64,000 nt of DNA from Pyxicephalus adspersus (GCF_032062135.1 NC_092864.1:21454447-21518446), one strand, 5' to 3'. Shown: positions 49,080 through 61,495, counted from the stretch's first letter. Program-made: numbers and translations. Notes: generated by a model from the sequence alone, not told the origin.

Positions 49080-49818
49080 GGGGTCTATTTATATTTTTTT
49101 CATTTGTCGATTCAACTGTTTCGGCTATATTTTGTTCATTTTTGTGCCTGTCAGATTTGTTTTTACCCCTATTCCCCAATTATTCATTTTTTTGGCCCCT
49201 TTTAACACCATCTTAAACTATTTTTAAAACAGATTTACTTTGATTTGTTTCAAAGACATTTTTATTCTTTTAAATCCACCAAAAATCTGTTTTCACCTAG
49301 AAACATGATTTTTGCACCTTTCGTCTTGGGAATTCCTAATTCTAGGGGACCTTTTAGGTTATGTTTAAACCTTGTAAAAAGTTTTAAACTAGACCACATA
49401 GGTCCATTCATTATCCTGTATTTAGAAGGCATTGCAGTACAATTTTATTGGATGCCCAATTCAGTGTACAGTGGGAGTTTGCCATTCCTGCCACTTTCAT
49501 AGACCTAAATATGATCTACTTGTAAATGCTAAATGTTCTAGTGTTTGCAAAAGCCATCAAAAACATGCATCTGCTACAGAGCATCTACCTTTGGTAATGA
49601 GGCACCCATGAGTGAAAAAAAACAAATGTTTGAGAGTGAAGGGCAACAACATCCATTAGGCTCAAAATGAAGAATAGACCCACTAATGAGTACCCAGGAT
49701 CAAGTGAAATCTACTCCATATAGCCCATTGAATTGGAATCCAGATAAATAAATGAATGGGTGTTTTGCAAAATTTCCCCCAAGGAAATATGGAGGGGAAC
49801 CATTTATAAATAGACCCC
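49080..49818. mobile_element. PIF/Harbinger-like element, TAA-flanked
   Basis: Begins GGGGTCTATTTATA and ends TATAAATAGACCCC, a perfect 14-bp terminal inverted repeat. TAA flanks both ends (49077-49079, 49819-49821); a 3-bp TWA duplication is the PIF/Harbinger signature. The 739-bp interior has no transposase motif, so the copy is non-autonomous. A related terminus occurs at 21831. Confidence 0.82.
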
Positions 49819-49821
49819 TAA

Positions 49822-51060
49822 GTGTATTTCTGCATAATATGGCATGGGCAGGCAGTGTTGGGAACCTGATCACGCTTACGCCACTGTGGTCTTACCTGCT
49901 GGTGCCACGTCACTAAGGTGTTCATGAAACGTGGTAGCTGCACTTCAGTGACCATAAAGTGAAGCAGTAGATGAAACTCATTGCCATCAGACAGGTAAGT
50001 ATTAATGGGTTTTTTTGCTGGGTGATTTAACAAAATGTGATTACAAGGTTTCATTTAGATATAATTTAATTTACAGCTTTTTAGAATGTAATGTGGAGAT
50101 CATGCCACCAAGAGGGTCTTTTGCAACTTTTGCAACTATTGAACAGGGTGGTGAATTGGTAAGATGGTAAGTACTGTCAAGTTTCATAAATACTCATTGC
50201 TGTTCTTGACAGTGCTGTGAGACATGTCTTTCATAGTAAAAACCTTTAAGCAGTTATGGCCAAGTAACACCAGTGATCTTGACATTGATGCCAGCATCAG
50301 GATCACTAAGAGACCTCCTGCTAGACTCTAAAATGTCATTCACTTGCCAGCAGGGCCAGCAATGTGTCTGTCCCTATCACTAGTGATCGAGATTTATCAG
50401 CATTCAGCAAAAGGGTCAACTTTGATAACACCAGCTTGAAATATTAAAACAAACAGAACTAGGGCCAGCAAGGGAGCAATTCCATAGCAGTATGCAGAAG
50501 GTTCTCCTACATGGCTCTGCCGCTAGTGACTTATCATCTGATGTCAGCCTTTTATTGCTAAGTTTGAAAGTGATTGCCTGCACACTGAGACAATTTTGTA
50601 GGCTTTATTATTTTAAGCTATTGTTACCAAAGTTGTCCCTTTTGTTGATTATTGCAAATTGTAACAAATCATAAGACTACAACTGGGTCTTTTCTGTAGC
50701 ATCATATACATACTTCCTATAGCTACCAATTCTCTTTAAATAAAGAACACAAAGACAAAGGATGACATCTGTATTTTAAGCAGAATCACTGATTGTCTGA
50801 CTCTGTTGGAAGTTCTACCACAGCTTTTCTCTTTTACCGGCAGTTTGTAAGAGCTTAGAGCTGCTGATAGGAAAGTAAACAGAATTACTATATTTGAAAA
50901 TAGCAATTAGTGACTGTCCAAAATGATCTTTATTAGGTGTTAGCAGTCAATAAAAGAAAGGTTTATCAGCCTGCCAAACCATTGGTTCATATGAGAAATA
51001 GAATTTACTTGTCTATATCACTCAAAGCTGTTCAAACTTTAGATCTACAATAATATATCC
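49822..51060. other. Unannotated sequence
   Basis: No supported feature. Confidence 0.35.
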
Positions 51061-51110
51061 CTAATAAATGGGGACCTTGTCACCCCTGAAACATGTTGAC
51101 TTTCTTTTGT
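51061..51110 (+). repeat. Repeat end with GGGG...CCCC-TGAAACATGTTG hairpin motif
   Basis: TGGGG (51069-51073) can pair with CCCC (51083-51086), directly followed by TGAAACATGTTG. CTAATAA (51061-51067) lies just before the stem, where a hammerhead would have CTGANGA. The order is hammerhead-like, but two core positions are changed, so any activity should be lost. Confidence 0.35.
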
Positions 51111-52549
51111 TGACTGCTGTGTCTACTAAAGACTAACATATGTGGCCTTTTTCATCTCTCAGGTGCACAGCAATCTACTTCCATTTGGCTGGGGGAGGCA
51201 AACTGCCCCATGGGTAACCTGATTTGCACACAGCCATAGCGCAAATCTTCAAAGAACAACCACATGGCCAAAAGCAACATGTTTTTGGGAAACATGCCAC
51301 AATCTACAACATGTAGCTATTCCCACCTTCTTCCTTTTACTTCAATTGGAGTGGAACGGATCATGGCGAAAAGCTGTGGTCTTAATTGGCCTTTACTAGT
51401 CATCTGCCACTTCTCAGGGTATTTGGGAACATTTGAACACTGTTATGAAACCAGAAGGATGATGCCATTGGCTTTGTGTTAGCGCTATGAGAAGAAGAGA
51501 AATGGTACAATGAAGGAGTTTGGCAGATTAGATAAATGGGCAAAGTGATAAAGACACCTAAAGTATATCCTAAATTCAAATGTTTTATTTTTTGGTAGAG
51601 TAGTATTAATTTAAATAAAAAAATAATTTCCTTTTAATATTACTTAATATATATTATATGTATAAAATATATATTTTATAAATATATTTTTTATGGTCCT
51701 CAATCTCATGTGGTACCAACATGAATAGTTTAAAAATACAAGTGGATGAAAGATTGGGAATCTACTAAAGTCTCTCCACCAAATCTGAATCTGCAGCTGG
51801 TACATACTACAAGAGGGATCACACCTGACAATCCTTGCCAGTGAATGGTGATGATGATGGTGATGATGATGCTGCTGGTCTAGTTCAGGAGCTTGGTCCA
51901 CATTTCCGGAGCCTGATATCTGTCTACAGAGCATGCACAAGAAACACTAACAGTTGTCAAAGTGTGAATTTGACTTTTCACACGCTCCTCTGTAACTGGA
52001 TTAGGCGAATTTCTTTCTAATAAAAACACCCAGTGTTACAGTAAATCTATTTAGAAATGAACTGGCTGGGCTGAAGCTGGTTTTAATCTTAAAGATGAAC
52101 TCCAGCCAAAAAGTTAAATACAAAATATAAAAACATAAATGGGAACTATCTAACCTGCAAAATGATTTGTAATTCTGTTCAGCCAAAGCTGAAGCTCAGG
52201 AAGGCCTTCAAGATATTATAACTAACTTGTCTGCAGCCTAAACTGCAAATTAGAAGCTCAGCTTGGTCAAGGTTGAACCATATCCATTGTTGTCACCTAT
52301 TGCTAAATAAAATCACATTTTATGTAGACTAATTGTTACACTTGTTCCTTGTTAAATCCTTGCAATTCTTTGCTGTTTTTTGGCTTGACCTTTTTTGCTA
52401 ACCACACTGGTATCTGCCATGCTATAGTTCCTGACCACGTGTGTTTACTGTGTTTAGAAATGGCCTTTGGCTAACCTTTCTTCCAACTCAAACTTTCTAC
52501 AGCTGTAATTTACTGCTTCTGTGGGTTACTGCCATTCTTTTAATATCTG
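51111..52549. other. Unannotated; AT-rich block and short repeat pieces
   Basis: 51600-51690 is strongly AT-rich with ATATAT runs. A short (GATGAT)n tract lies at 51847-51872. 52080-52130 begins CTTAAAGATGAACTCCAGCC, which looks like a dispersed repeat start, but no second copy is here. Confidence 0.35.
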
Positions 52550-52674
52550 GGTCACACCAGTAGATGGTGCTGTATCCTCATGCAAAGTATGTAATAATCC
52601 TATTCCATCAGAAACATAAGATTTAGGTTTGTTACACACTTTTCATAAGGACAAAGCATCATCTACTGGTGACC
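52550..52674. mobile_element. Foldback MITE with CACCAGTAGATG arms
   Basis: The left arm GGTCACACCAGTAGATGGTG ... ATCCTCATG...AAAGTATGTAATAA and the reverse complement of the right arm (GGTCACCAGTAGATGATGC ... TCCTTATG...AAAGTGTGTAACAA) match over about 50 bp with few differences. Only about 25 bp separates the arms. No target duplication is clear. Confidence 0.8.
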
Positions 52675-54139
52675 AATAATAATGCAAAAAAGAATATTTA
52701 AAAACGTGTGACCCATCATACACAAATCAAACATACAACACACTTTAATCTTTCAAAACAGAGAAAAAAATATATAGAGTGATTTTAATTATGTTCTCCT
52801 TTTTAATAAATATTTAAAAAGACAACACCATGGATATATTTATTCATGTAAATGTTATTGGCATTTCTATTGATAACTGTTTTGAATGTTAGCAGTGACA
52901 GCTGTATTTTGTGCCTTAGGTTTATACCTAAGTATTTTCACCAAAATAAAAAAATAAAAAATACCTCAGTTTATATTAAAATGTGTTTATTTTTGAGTAT
53001 GTATGGCTAGTTCCTTGCTGATCAAAATGTAGATTCAAATAATATTGGTTTTTAAGCCTGTGCCTGTAACTTATTATTTGACTTTTTTTAATAAAGCAAG
53101 TTTACATTTGAAACTTTTAGAAATTCAGAAATTCAACAAAAAAAGGTCAAAATGCAGCACATTCAAAAGCAATCATGTATTACAAGCCCCTATGTAGATA
53201 AATCCTCATTGTACCTCTCCTGTACAGAAGTTGGACGGCGCCGGTGATGCATACCGGTACAGCATACGGTTCATGAACCTTGTGGAAACACTTGTCTACA
53301 GGTTATAAAAAGCCAATTAACACTGTCATTAATGTTGCTTCTTTGTGCTGTGATATAACTCCCTTGTCAAAGTGTCTGTAGCACCTCGAACCTATTGATG
53401 TGACACCGCACCTGGAAGCTTGTGTAACCGTGAAAGTGCAAATGCATGTAACATACAATATGTCACTACCACAAGGTTAGGGTAATGCACATGCACACCA
53501 TATGAAATGGGAAAATTATATTTAATAAATGTTATCAATGACATACTGTACTGATTTTTGTGTTGTGTAAGTTTACATAGTAGGAACAGCTGCCATTGCA
53601 GACAATACTTTGAAAATTAATCATCAGTGAAGAAATGAAATAATTTTTTAAAAAACAAATGGAAAAAAGCTAGCAACAAACAAGGCATATAACTCTCAAA
53701 TGTTTTTGCTTTAGAGACATATCCGTTTGTCCTACTTTCCATTACATTGGTCCCTCTGTCAGATCTCCTGTAATGGTCTGTGTTTTTAAATGTAATATGT
53801 AGATGACAAAAGCGTGTGTGGTGTTATGTCAATTAAATGGCTTAGCCACTTTCTTTTGAATGTAAAATGTTGCTGCCCACATTTGGTCGAATACTTGTTA
53901 TTTTTGCAATGGAATTTGGTTGCTTTGTGCAAAATGTTTCTTTTTTGTGTTTTTGACTTTTTTTGGACTATGAAAGAGTTTCATGAACAAGTGAAGTGTT
54001 TCATGAAAAAAAAGAAATGTATGGTATAGTTCTATGTCAATGTTAAAACTTTCAGAAAGTGAATAATTCCATAAATTGTAACTGTATAAATGCTGTTTTT
54101 TTTTTTTAGGCATGAAGTGTTAGTCTTCGGTACTGAGAG
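52675..54139. other. Unannotated AT-rich sequence
   Basis: No supported feature. A short GC-rich spot (GGCGCCGGTGATGC, 53237-53250) stands out, but nothing follows from it. Confidence 0.35.
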
Positions 54140-54870
54140 TGGTGGAAGAGAGTATCCAAATCAGGGCTTAGGTTTACATGGGGAAGCGTTGTTGGTGGTA
54201 ATGGTAGTGGTGGGGGGGGGGCAGAAAATGGTAAACTTGGGACAGTATTAGGGATACAGGGAGGACTACAATATGTTTTAATGAGGTGGTTAGAGTGGTG
54301 GTTAGTTTTAGGATTATAATGAGGATTAGTGTTGGATTTTTTCTGAACGGTGAGTAACAGTGTTAGGACCATGGGGTGGGCTGGTGTGGGGATTGGTCTT
54401 GGGGTTAATGGGGTGGTTAGACTGGGGGTTTGGTTTAGGATTACAGAGAAGGTTAAAATAAATATTGCTACAGAGAGAGTTAGTGTAAGGATTTATTTTA
54501 CAGAGACTGCTAATGTCAAAGATAGCTAAAGATAGTTTTATTTATTAAAGCTTTCCAAAACTGCAGAAGATGGACTATATTGGGAGAACCTGGGTGATCC
54601 AACAAACCTTGGCCCTAAGTTTTAGGGGTTCAGGATGGGTTATTGTTAGGATTACAGGGACCGTAAATCAGGGAGTAAAGTGTTAGTGTTAGGGTTACAG
54701 CGGGGGGGTAGTGTTGGGAGAAAAGCTAAATACATGACATGGTTAGTTTTAGGGCCACAAGGAGGTTCAGAGTAAGGGTTTGATTACCAGAGAAAGCTAG
54801 TGTTATTATTTATTGTTTGGGTTACATGTAGGTGTTGGGGTGGGGGGGCTGTAACAGGAAAGGTTAATGT
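54140..54870 (+). repeat. Degenerate G-rich minisatellite with GTTAGGGTTA words
   Basis: Repeated GGTTAGTGTTAGG/GGTTACAGRGA-type units at about 24-bp spacing, with G-runs at 54212-54220, 54701-54707 and 54841-54847. The clearest unit, GTGTTAGTGTTAGGGTTACA, is at about 54680-54699. The G strand is the plus strand. A half MITE (54538-54614) interrupts it. The opposite strand has open frames from composition alone. Confidence 0.65.
54538..54614 (+). repeat. Half MITE nested in the G-rich minisatellite
   Basis: TTTATTAAAGCTTTCC ... ACCTGGGTGATCCAACAAAC matches one arm of the 9554-9776 family. The minisatellite resumes with TTTTAGGGGTTCAGGATGGG. Confidence 0.65.
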
Positions 54871-56187
54871 GAGTGGGCAGTCTTTGCAATCAATCAGTGC
54901 AATAGAAAAAAAAGATAGAACATTGTGAAACAGAATTTGGGTACTAAAGTGACCCTGCCAGGGGCTCAAAAAACGCCAAAAGTAGCATCTTACTTCTATC
55001 TGTTGGCCAGTTTGCTGAAACTTAGATGTACAGCAGAGCTCCTGGCACTGATCCTATACCAAACTTTCTAGTTTCCTGATTGTACTTGGCTTAAATACAG
55101 TCCCAGATCTGAACCATGCATGTAGGTAATGAAGACCTTGGTGACTCTACAAGCACTGCTAACAGTACATTAAGGGCTGTGAGCTGCAGCATTCTGTCAC
55201 AAGACATACCATGGCCCCAACCTCTCGCGTTCAAGTGAATAGGAGAGGTTGGGACCCTTTTCTTGCATGCGGCTTCATCAGCAGATGACAACATAGTTCA
55301 TAAAAGTGACCAAGTTCTGTTTGGGATTTGCACAGCAGCTGCAACCACATGCAAACCTGGTTGCCTATGTGTGTATGGTGTGGTTTGCCTCTCCAGGCAT
55401 TTAGCAGCAGTTTACGGAAAACCATAAAGTTTTAAAGGATTTTAAGAAGTCCTAATGCCACACATTTTATTTTAATCACCTGCAAGTATGCCCAGCATAG
55501 GTAAAAAACAGGTTTGCTTTAATGCCGAAGAGGAACAAGCAAATGACAGGTTAACAAAACACATACAGTTTTAGCATGTTTTGTAAATGGTATGCAAGCA
55601 CGAATTGCTTTAACACCCACAGTGCCCACTGCAGTGTTTGCCTGCTGTGTTTCTGTTGATTGGTAATGTTCTGCTAGCATGCATAGCAGTAACATGGGAA
55701 TGAAGATAAATGTATAAATTGGCCACCACTCTCTCCCAGAACGCGCCTCGTGCTGTTTATTGCCGGTGAAGGTGTAATTATTTCATTATGATTTCCTGTG
55801 AAGTGTGAAAAGTATCTAGCATGGCTCTAAAATGACTTAAATGCAATAGGCTTCAGGAAGCTCCTTGTTAATTGAAAATTGGAGAGGCGTTTATTGGGCA
55901 CTTTTGTGTGGCCAACTGTGACAAAATTCAGTGTATTAGGGGCTTCCAAAGTGATTCATTACTAAGAGGGAGAATTAAAAGTTTTTTCAGCAAAAGGATG
56001 AGCTAGGAAAGACAGGCGTGTGAATCCGTGATGATCTATTTAATCAGAGCTTTTTGTTTTAAAGAAAGCATTCCGGGGCTTGTGGATTCACTCCAGATCA
56101 ATGAGGGGGAAAGTATGGGTATCATATAAATGAATCATATGAGGAGTGCCCCCATTCCTCAATGGGAAAGTTATCACCCCATGATTT
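54871..56187. other. Unannotated; candidate conserved element 55730-56110
   Basis: 55730-56110 has GGTGTAATTATTTCATTATG, TTGTTAATTG and TGTGAATCCGTGATG-like words and no repeat match. Nothing else is supported. Confidence 0.3.
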
Positions 56188-56360
56188 TGTGGGTTTAGTT
56201 AGTAAAGGGATATAGGTTGCTCACATAGCAAAGTAAATATTTCCCTTGCAAGGGGTATTTCAGCTTAGTAATTGAAATGAAGACCACCCAATCATGTGCA
56301 GGGAAAGCCCTTTATTTTCTTGCATATAATAGGGTATTCCTTGCAAAGTGAAGAGCAGGG
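56188..56360. mobile_element. MITE with TTCCCTTGCAAGGGG / CAATCATGTGCA blocks, copy 2
   Basis: Begins GGGTTTAGTTAGTAAAGG, has GGTTGCTCACAT, CCAATCATGTGCAGGGAAAG and ends TTGCAAAGTGAAGAGCAG. Block order follows 38099-38368. Confidence 0.55.
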
Positions 56361-59300
56361 CTGGAGGATGAAAGGAAAGTACAGAAGGGGTGGCTAATCA
56401 GTTTATGTGCTGATATGCAGCATGGTAATGCAGGGAAATGGAGCAAAGTGACAGGTCATCAATGAGCTGCCTCTCCTTTCAATGTTCATTCAGGTGCTGG
56501 AGTGAAAGAAGAAGACCTTAGCCCAACAGACTTGAGTTGAATGAGGCTGGCCATTAGATAGAGGTCATCTAGGGGTAGAAAAGAGTACTACTGATAAAAT
56601 CTCTGGATTGAAGGTGAATACGGCAGAAAGATCTAGTGTTTGAACAATGTTTGTGGTCAAATTTAGAAGCTGCAGCAAGGATTGATCTGGGTCTGAAATA
56701 TGTGAACACCCTGGATCCATTAGTTTCTAAAACCTACATTTTATCACACTTTATTGGTATTTTAACTGTTTCCATGGTTGTGATTTCCTTTCTTTTTTTC
56801 TTCTCCAGCCTCTACCCTCTTTTTTATTTATTATAAGTTCCACCTAGCCCCGCCATAGATTTTCATTTTTTAACAGGGCAGACCCCTTCAATATCAAATG
56901 TCTCACAGTTTTTGAGAACCCTCCAGTATGACCTCCTACACATTAACCTAACTTTGCTTACATTTGCTGTGTATTCTGTATTCCCTGTACTTTATTCATT
57001 TTTTATTTACCTTTTGACAATCCTTAATGATTTGAAAAGAAAAAAAATGTGAACACAAAAGCAAAAAGATTGACATGGTCATGTCCTTTCTGAGCCACCA
57101 TCTCTTTCCTGGAGTAGGTGCTGACCCTGGATGATGCCTGAACAAAGGAACTACCCACCTTCCAGGGAGAGAATAAATTGAAGACATTATCCCAGGGAAT
57201 ATAATATGTTACAACTAGAAAATACCTGTAGATAATAAACTTTATGCATTATTCTGCATGCATGCATTTAGTTAGGTCCACTTTAATTATATGTGGTTTT
57301 AATAATATCCTGAAACTCTTGTGCACATGAATCCACAAATGTTATTAGAAATGTTATTAAAAAAAAATCCCTCTTTCATATACAATATCATGTCATTTAT
57401 GTTAAGTGGCTCTTTTAACATTGGTTTCCATGACTTAAACCCCTATTTTCCCATTATATAGGCTTTAGGAATGCTAGAAGTACAAAAAGCTGCATGGTGT
57501 TATTGGTACACCAATCAAAAATTCATCTGCATAAGCTATAACAATCCGCAATTCCTTGAAGATTACTCACATTTATTGTGTCAGGCTGCAGATTCTGAAG
57601 TCATTATAGTGGAGGGTCTGTCCTCTTTAGCAAATCAATTGTGTAATGTGTGAATGTCATTGACTTGAAAGTGATGTATCTGAGCTCTTTACTCTTCATA
57701 GATATTGACCCGCCTGACACTTTGAAATTCACTGATACAAATTATAAAGAAAATTACTGAAAACTAAAATTAGGTGGGTCAAAGTCGCATAGAGCTGCCA
57801 TTCATTTTAAATGCGATGGAGGCAGCTATTCTCCCCCCTCCAGTTCTCCCCTCCTCCTATTTTGTTTCCTTATTGTTTTCCCATTTACTTTATTACATCT
57901 TCAGTTGTGCATGGATAAACAGCCTGCTTCTTTTGTGATGGAGAAAGCTTTCTACAGAGTAAAATGTGAAATAAAAGCCAGGAATTGAGGTTCAACATTA
58001 ATCTATGCAAAGCAAGGTGAAGAGAGGCATTTTTCTTCATTGACAGAACTCATAACACTCATAACATGTCACTAGTCAGACCGTGAACCTGCGCATACAT
58101 CTTGTCACCTGAGAGGTGTATTCATACTCATTGTGTTATTTGTCAGCAGCGTTGCAGGAGTAATTGCTGCTGCAGCATTTCCAGGCACAAAATATATTGC
58201 AAACATTTTATTCATCTTTTAGCTTGTGTTGCAACAAACTCCAGCAGGCAATTAAAGAGACCCTGTCAGCTCTTTTTTTTTTTACTACGATAAATAAGTA
58301 ACTGGGGGAGAAAACCACAATCCCCTTGTTGTTTTTTTTCGTAGAATGCAGTGAGTATTATGCTTGTAAGGGGCAGTGGGTATTGTCACAAACAGGCCTT
58401 GCTGTAGTAACATAGGGGGAAAACAAGGGCAGAGTGTAGGAAATGGAGAAGGCTGGCAGTCCCTCCAGCAGCACATACCTCCTTTCTATTCTTGTGCCTG
58501 TAGCCACCAGTAGCTTTCTGATCTATACTAGACCACTTTTCCTTGGTCTTTGTCTCCCCAGAAGGTGAAGCTACGCTTTGGCCACCAATATGGTCAATTA
58601 AAGACCTCCTCCTCCCAGCACTCTGCAGGCAGAGGGAGGCAACTGTCAGATGTGCCGTTATCTTTGGCTACCAGCTGGGGACGTTGGGCACACACAACAA
58701 TCTTGTCTGTTGCAGGGGCTTTATTTTGGTCCTCATGGAAGCATAAAGCAAGGTCTGTGCGAAAAAACTCCTTGGGTATGTGTGGATATCATTCAAAAAC
58801 TATGGTTGCTCTTTGGGTCCAGAAAGCATTCTTGTTCAACTTTATTTTACTGTGCAAATTCTAGTTAATCAATTCTCAGCAGTTTAGAGTGTTGTTCAAA
58901 CATAGATGGAGTGACATTGGCAGGAGCAGGTTTCCATAACCAAAGCTCCATAGCCCTCTTCTCAGATCTCTTTTGCTGTTTTCCTAAGAAAAGTTGGTTG
59001 TAACTTTGTTAAAGGTATTTTTGGATATTGTGGTTTGTCCTGATGTGGACAGTCATAATACTTCATGCAGGGGTAAATAATGTTTTGTGCTTTAGTAGCT
59101 CTATCTTCCATTTCTCCATGAATATGGTATACAGAAAGGGACAAATTAGTGGAGCTTATGTGAATTCTATTAATCAGTTTTTATTTCCTATAGAGGTCCA
59201 GATATATCAGCAATAATAGGTTAATTAGTTGAAAAACATAAACCCCAAATTTTAATTCATAATATATTTGTTTTGTTGTTCACAATTACTGGAGGCCACT

Positions 59301-60795
59301 TGGACTTAAGAGGATGGGACAAAATAATTTAGTAGATCTCCCTGAGGGTGGTAAAGGGTAATTTGTACATTTCTCACATACTCAGCAACTTTTTAATAAG
59401 CCCTCTCTCAAAGTTTCTTTAACTTGAGTGTATTGGAGGTAGACCATAATGGCTATAGGATTTTTCAACTTAGATTTTGCTTGGAAGGCTGGTGCATAAC
59501 TAAATGATCAGTCACCACCAGGATGTTCACTTGTATGTATGCATTGTGCATTGAATATCTATGCACAACAACTGCATAATTTGGCTATGTAGGGAACCTA
59601 TCGAGGCAGATCCAGAAAGCAAAGTCTTCCTCTAGATGAACCACAGACATGTGTTGCAGTAATCTCCAAACAAATGAATATGCCCAGAAAGGAACATCTG
59701 CCATTTTCCATGAGAAGATCATCAGTGGAGATTCTCTACTGATGAGTCCACCAAGGATCTGTAGCCTATTCCACTCTCTGTGGATAAACTTTGACCTTTT
59801 TATATAGAGTCTTGTTAATTATCTCACCTTAGATCCTGCTTGCTAGGAATTGTGGTAGTATTGGTCTTCCAAGATTTTGGAAGAACACAGGTTAAGTAAA
59901 AATAAAGAATATTTTAAACAGAGGTTAAATTTACATAAACAGGTTAGGTTAGATGAGCTATCCTTGGAGAAATGCCAGTTTTACCTGCCTAAAAGAGGAT
60001 CACCATGTGAAAATAAGGGGGAAGAAATGAATACAGCCACCACATCTAAATACTGGCAATATACAGTATAAAAGAGAGCAAAGATGAAGAAATATGAATA
60101 TTACATCAACAATTACTTTAAGATGAAAAGATATTTCTGTGAACATTACAAATACACTAAACCTTCCTGAACAGACACACATAACAACAATTAACATTAT
60201 TTTAGAATATTAGTCCAAAAGCCTACATTATTCATGTTTTTGGTCAACAGCAAAAAGTCAATATTGGTTACTGAGAATGGTTTAAGGGGTCAGTGTTCCC
60301 ATATTTACAGATTAGGAAACTATTGATGTGTTTCCTTAGAAGGGAAAGAAACAAATGTCCTCCTTTTTAATTAAAAAGACCTCCAACTCTAGAGATAAAG
60401 TATGAGGAGGGTCTTTATGTCCTGACCATTCATGTCATTATTCACCCTTTTCAATTAAGTAGACCCTTGTCTGTGGATGACGGTTATAAACCAGATGTGA
60501 TGAAGTTTTTCTTGAATTGATGGCTGTTTGAAGCCAATAAAGTTGCTCACCCATAAGGATATAATGCACATATGTCACCTGAATCTAACTAAGGTCACCC
60601 AGGGCAATTGTTCTGCTCATAAATATCAGTGGAATCCATACTATCTATTGAGAAATAACGTTACTAAAACCACAAGACCACAGAGTCTAGAACATTGATG
60701 AACATGGAATCAGAATACAACCTGATTTGATGCCTGTTTCTCAAGCTTCCTATATATTAAATTTTATTCTTTATTCATGTGGTAAGAATGCATCT
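56361..60795. other. Mostly unannotated; candidate conserved patches 57530-57680 and 58080-58260
   Basis: No exon or repeat with a second copy here. 58543-58868 is open in three plus frames at once, which I cannot explain beyond composition. 58080-58260 and 57530-57680 look like single-copy, possibly conserved DNA. Confidence 0.3.
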
Positions 60796-60928
60796 TACAT
60801 TGTTGGTCAGGGAGAAGAATGTTACCCTTATAGAAAGAAAAAGGGGGACACAAAATGCTTATAGTTAAGGAACCTCTAACAACCCCTGGAGAAACCCTAG
60901 GGTTCCACTGAACTCTGATTGAGAAACA
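60796..60928 (-). mobile_element. hAT-type MITE, second copy
   Basis: Read in reverse: GTTTCTCAATCAGAGTTC, AGTGGAACCCTAGGG, GGGGTTGTTAGAGGTTCC, matching the 12586-12898 copy (GTTTCTTAACCTAGGTTCC ... GGTTGTTAGGGGTTCC). The outermost CAG is lost and no target duplication is visible. Confidence 0.7.
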
Positions 60929-61387
60929 AAAAAAGAATTACTATATACACTAAACTATATATACTACAAATAACTATATACTACTATATTACTTGAATTA
61001 CATAACAATAAAATGGGCATGTAACACAGAAGACAGCTCATACCAACAAGTTTTGAAAGCCAAATGCAATATGCTTTTGATATCAGTTTATTATGTCTTT
61101 GAGATAATTTATCACTCATAGTAGTCGCAATAGACCTAAAGTTTATCTACATTTGAACTGCTTTAGCTGCTTTTGCAATCCTATAGAATTTACCTATTAG
61201 TATTTAATTATTCAATTTATAAATGGATTTTGACGGGACCAAATTTTAATGATATCCCCTAGATATCAATTAATCCTAAAAATATAATTTATTGTATATT
61301 TAAAACAAAAGGAATTTCTGTAGACAAAATAGGAGTGTATAGTTTTTGTTGTTAAAAATTCTAATAAAGATGTTTTAATAATTTCCC

Positions 61388-61430
61388 CACGCGTTTCGCA
61401 ATGGATATTGATTTCTCAGGAGGCATGGAA
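61388..61430 (-). repeat. Repeat end with hammerhead-like CTGA-stem-GAAACGCG motif
   Basis: The minus strand reads CCTGAGAAATCAATATCCA followed by TTGCGAAACGCGTGGGG. CAAT and ATTG (61399-61410) form a 4-bp stem with loop ATCC between CTGA (61416-61419) and GAAA (61394-61397). This is the order of hammerhead core elements. The CTGANGA core is imperfect (CTGAGAA), and stem I/III partners are not shown. Confidence 0.4.
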
Positions 61431-61485
61431 AACAAAAAAAAAAAAAATAGTTAAGTCTCTTTCACTCTTATGTCTGCCAGGACAA

Positions 61486-61495
61486 TCTATCTATG

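Noticed and set aside
54106..54372. Minus-strand open frame of 88 codons (proline-rich)
   Set aside because: Arises from the complement of the G-rich minisatellite.
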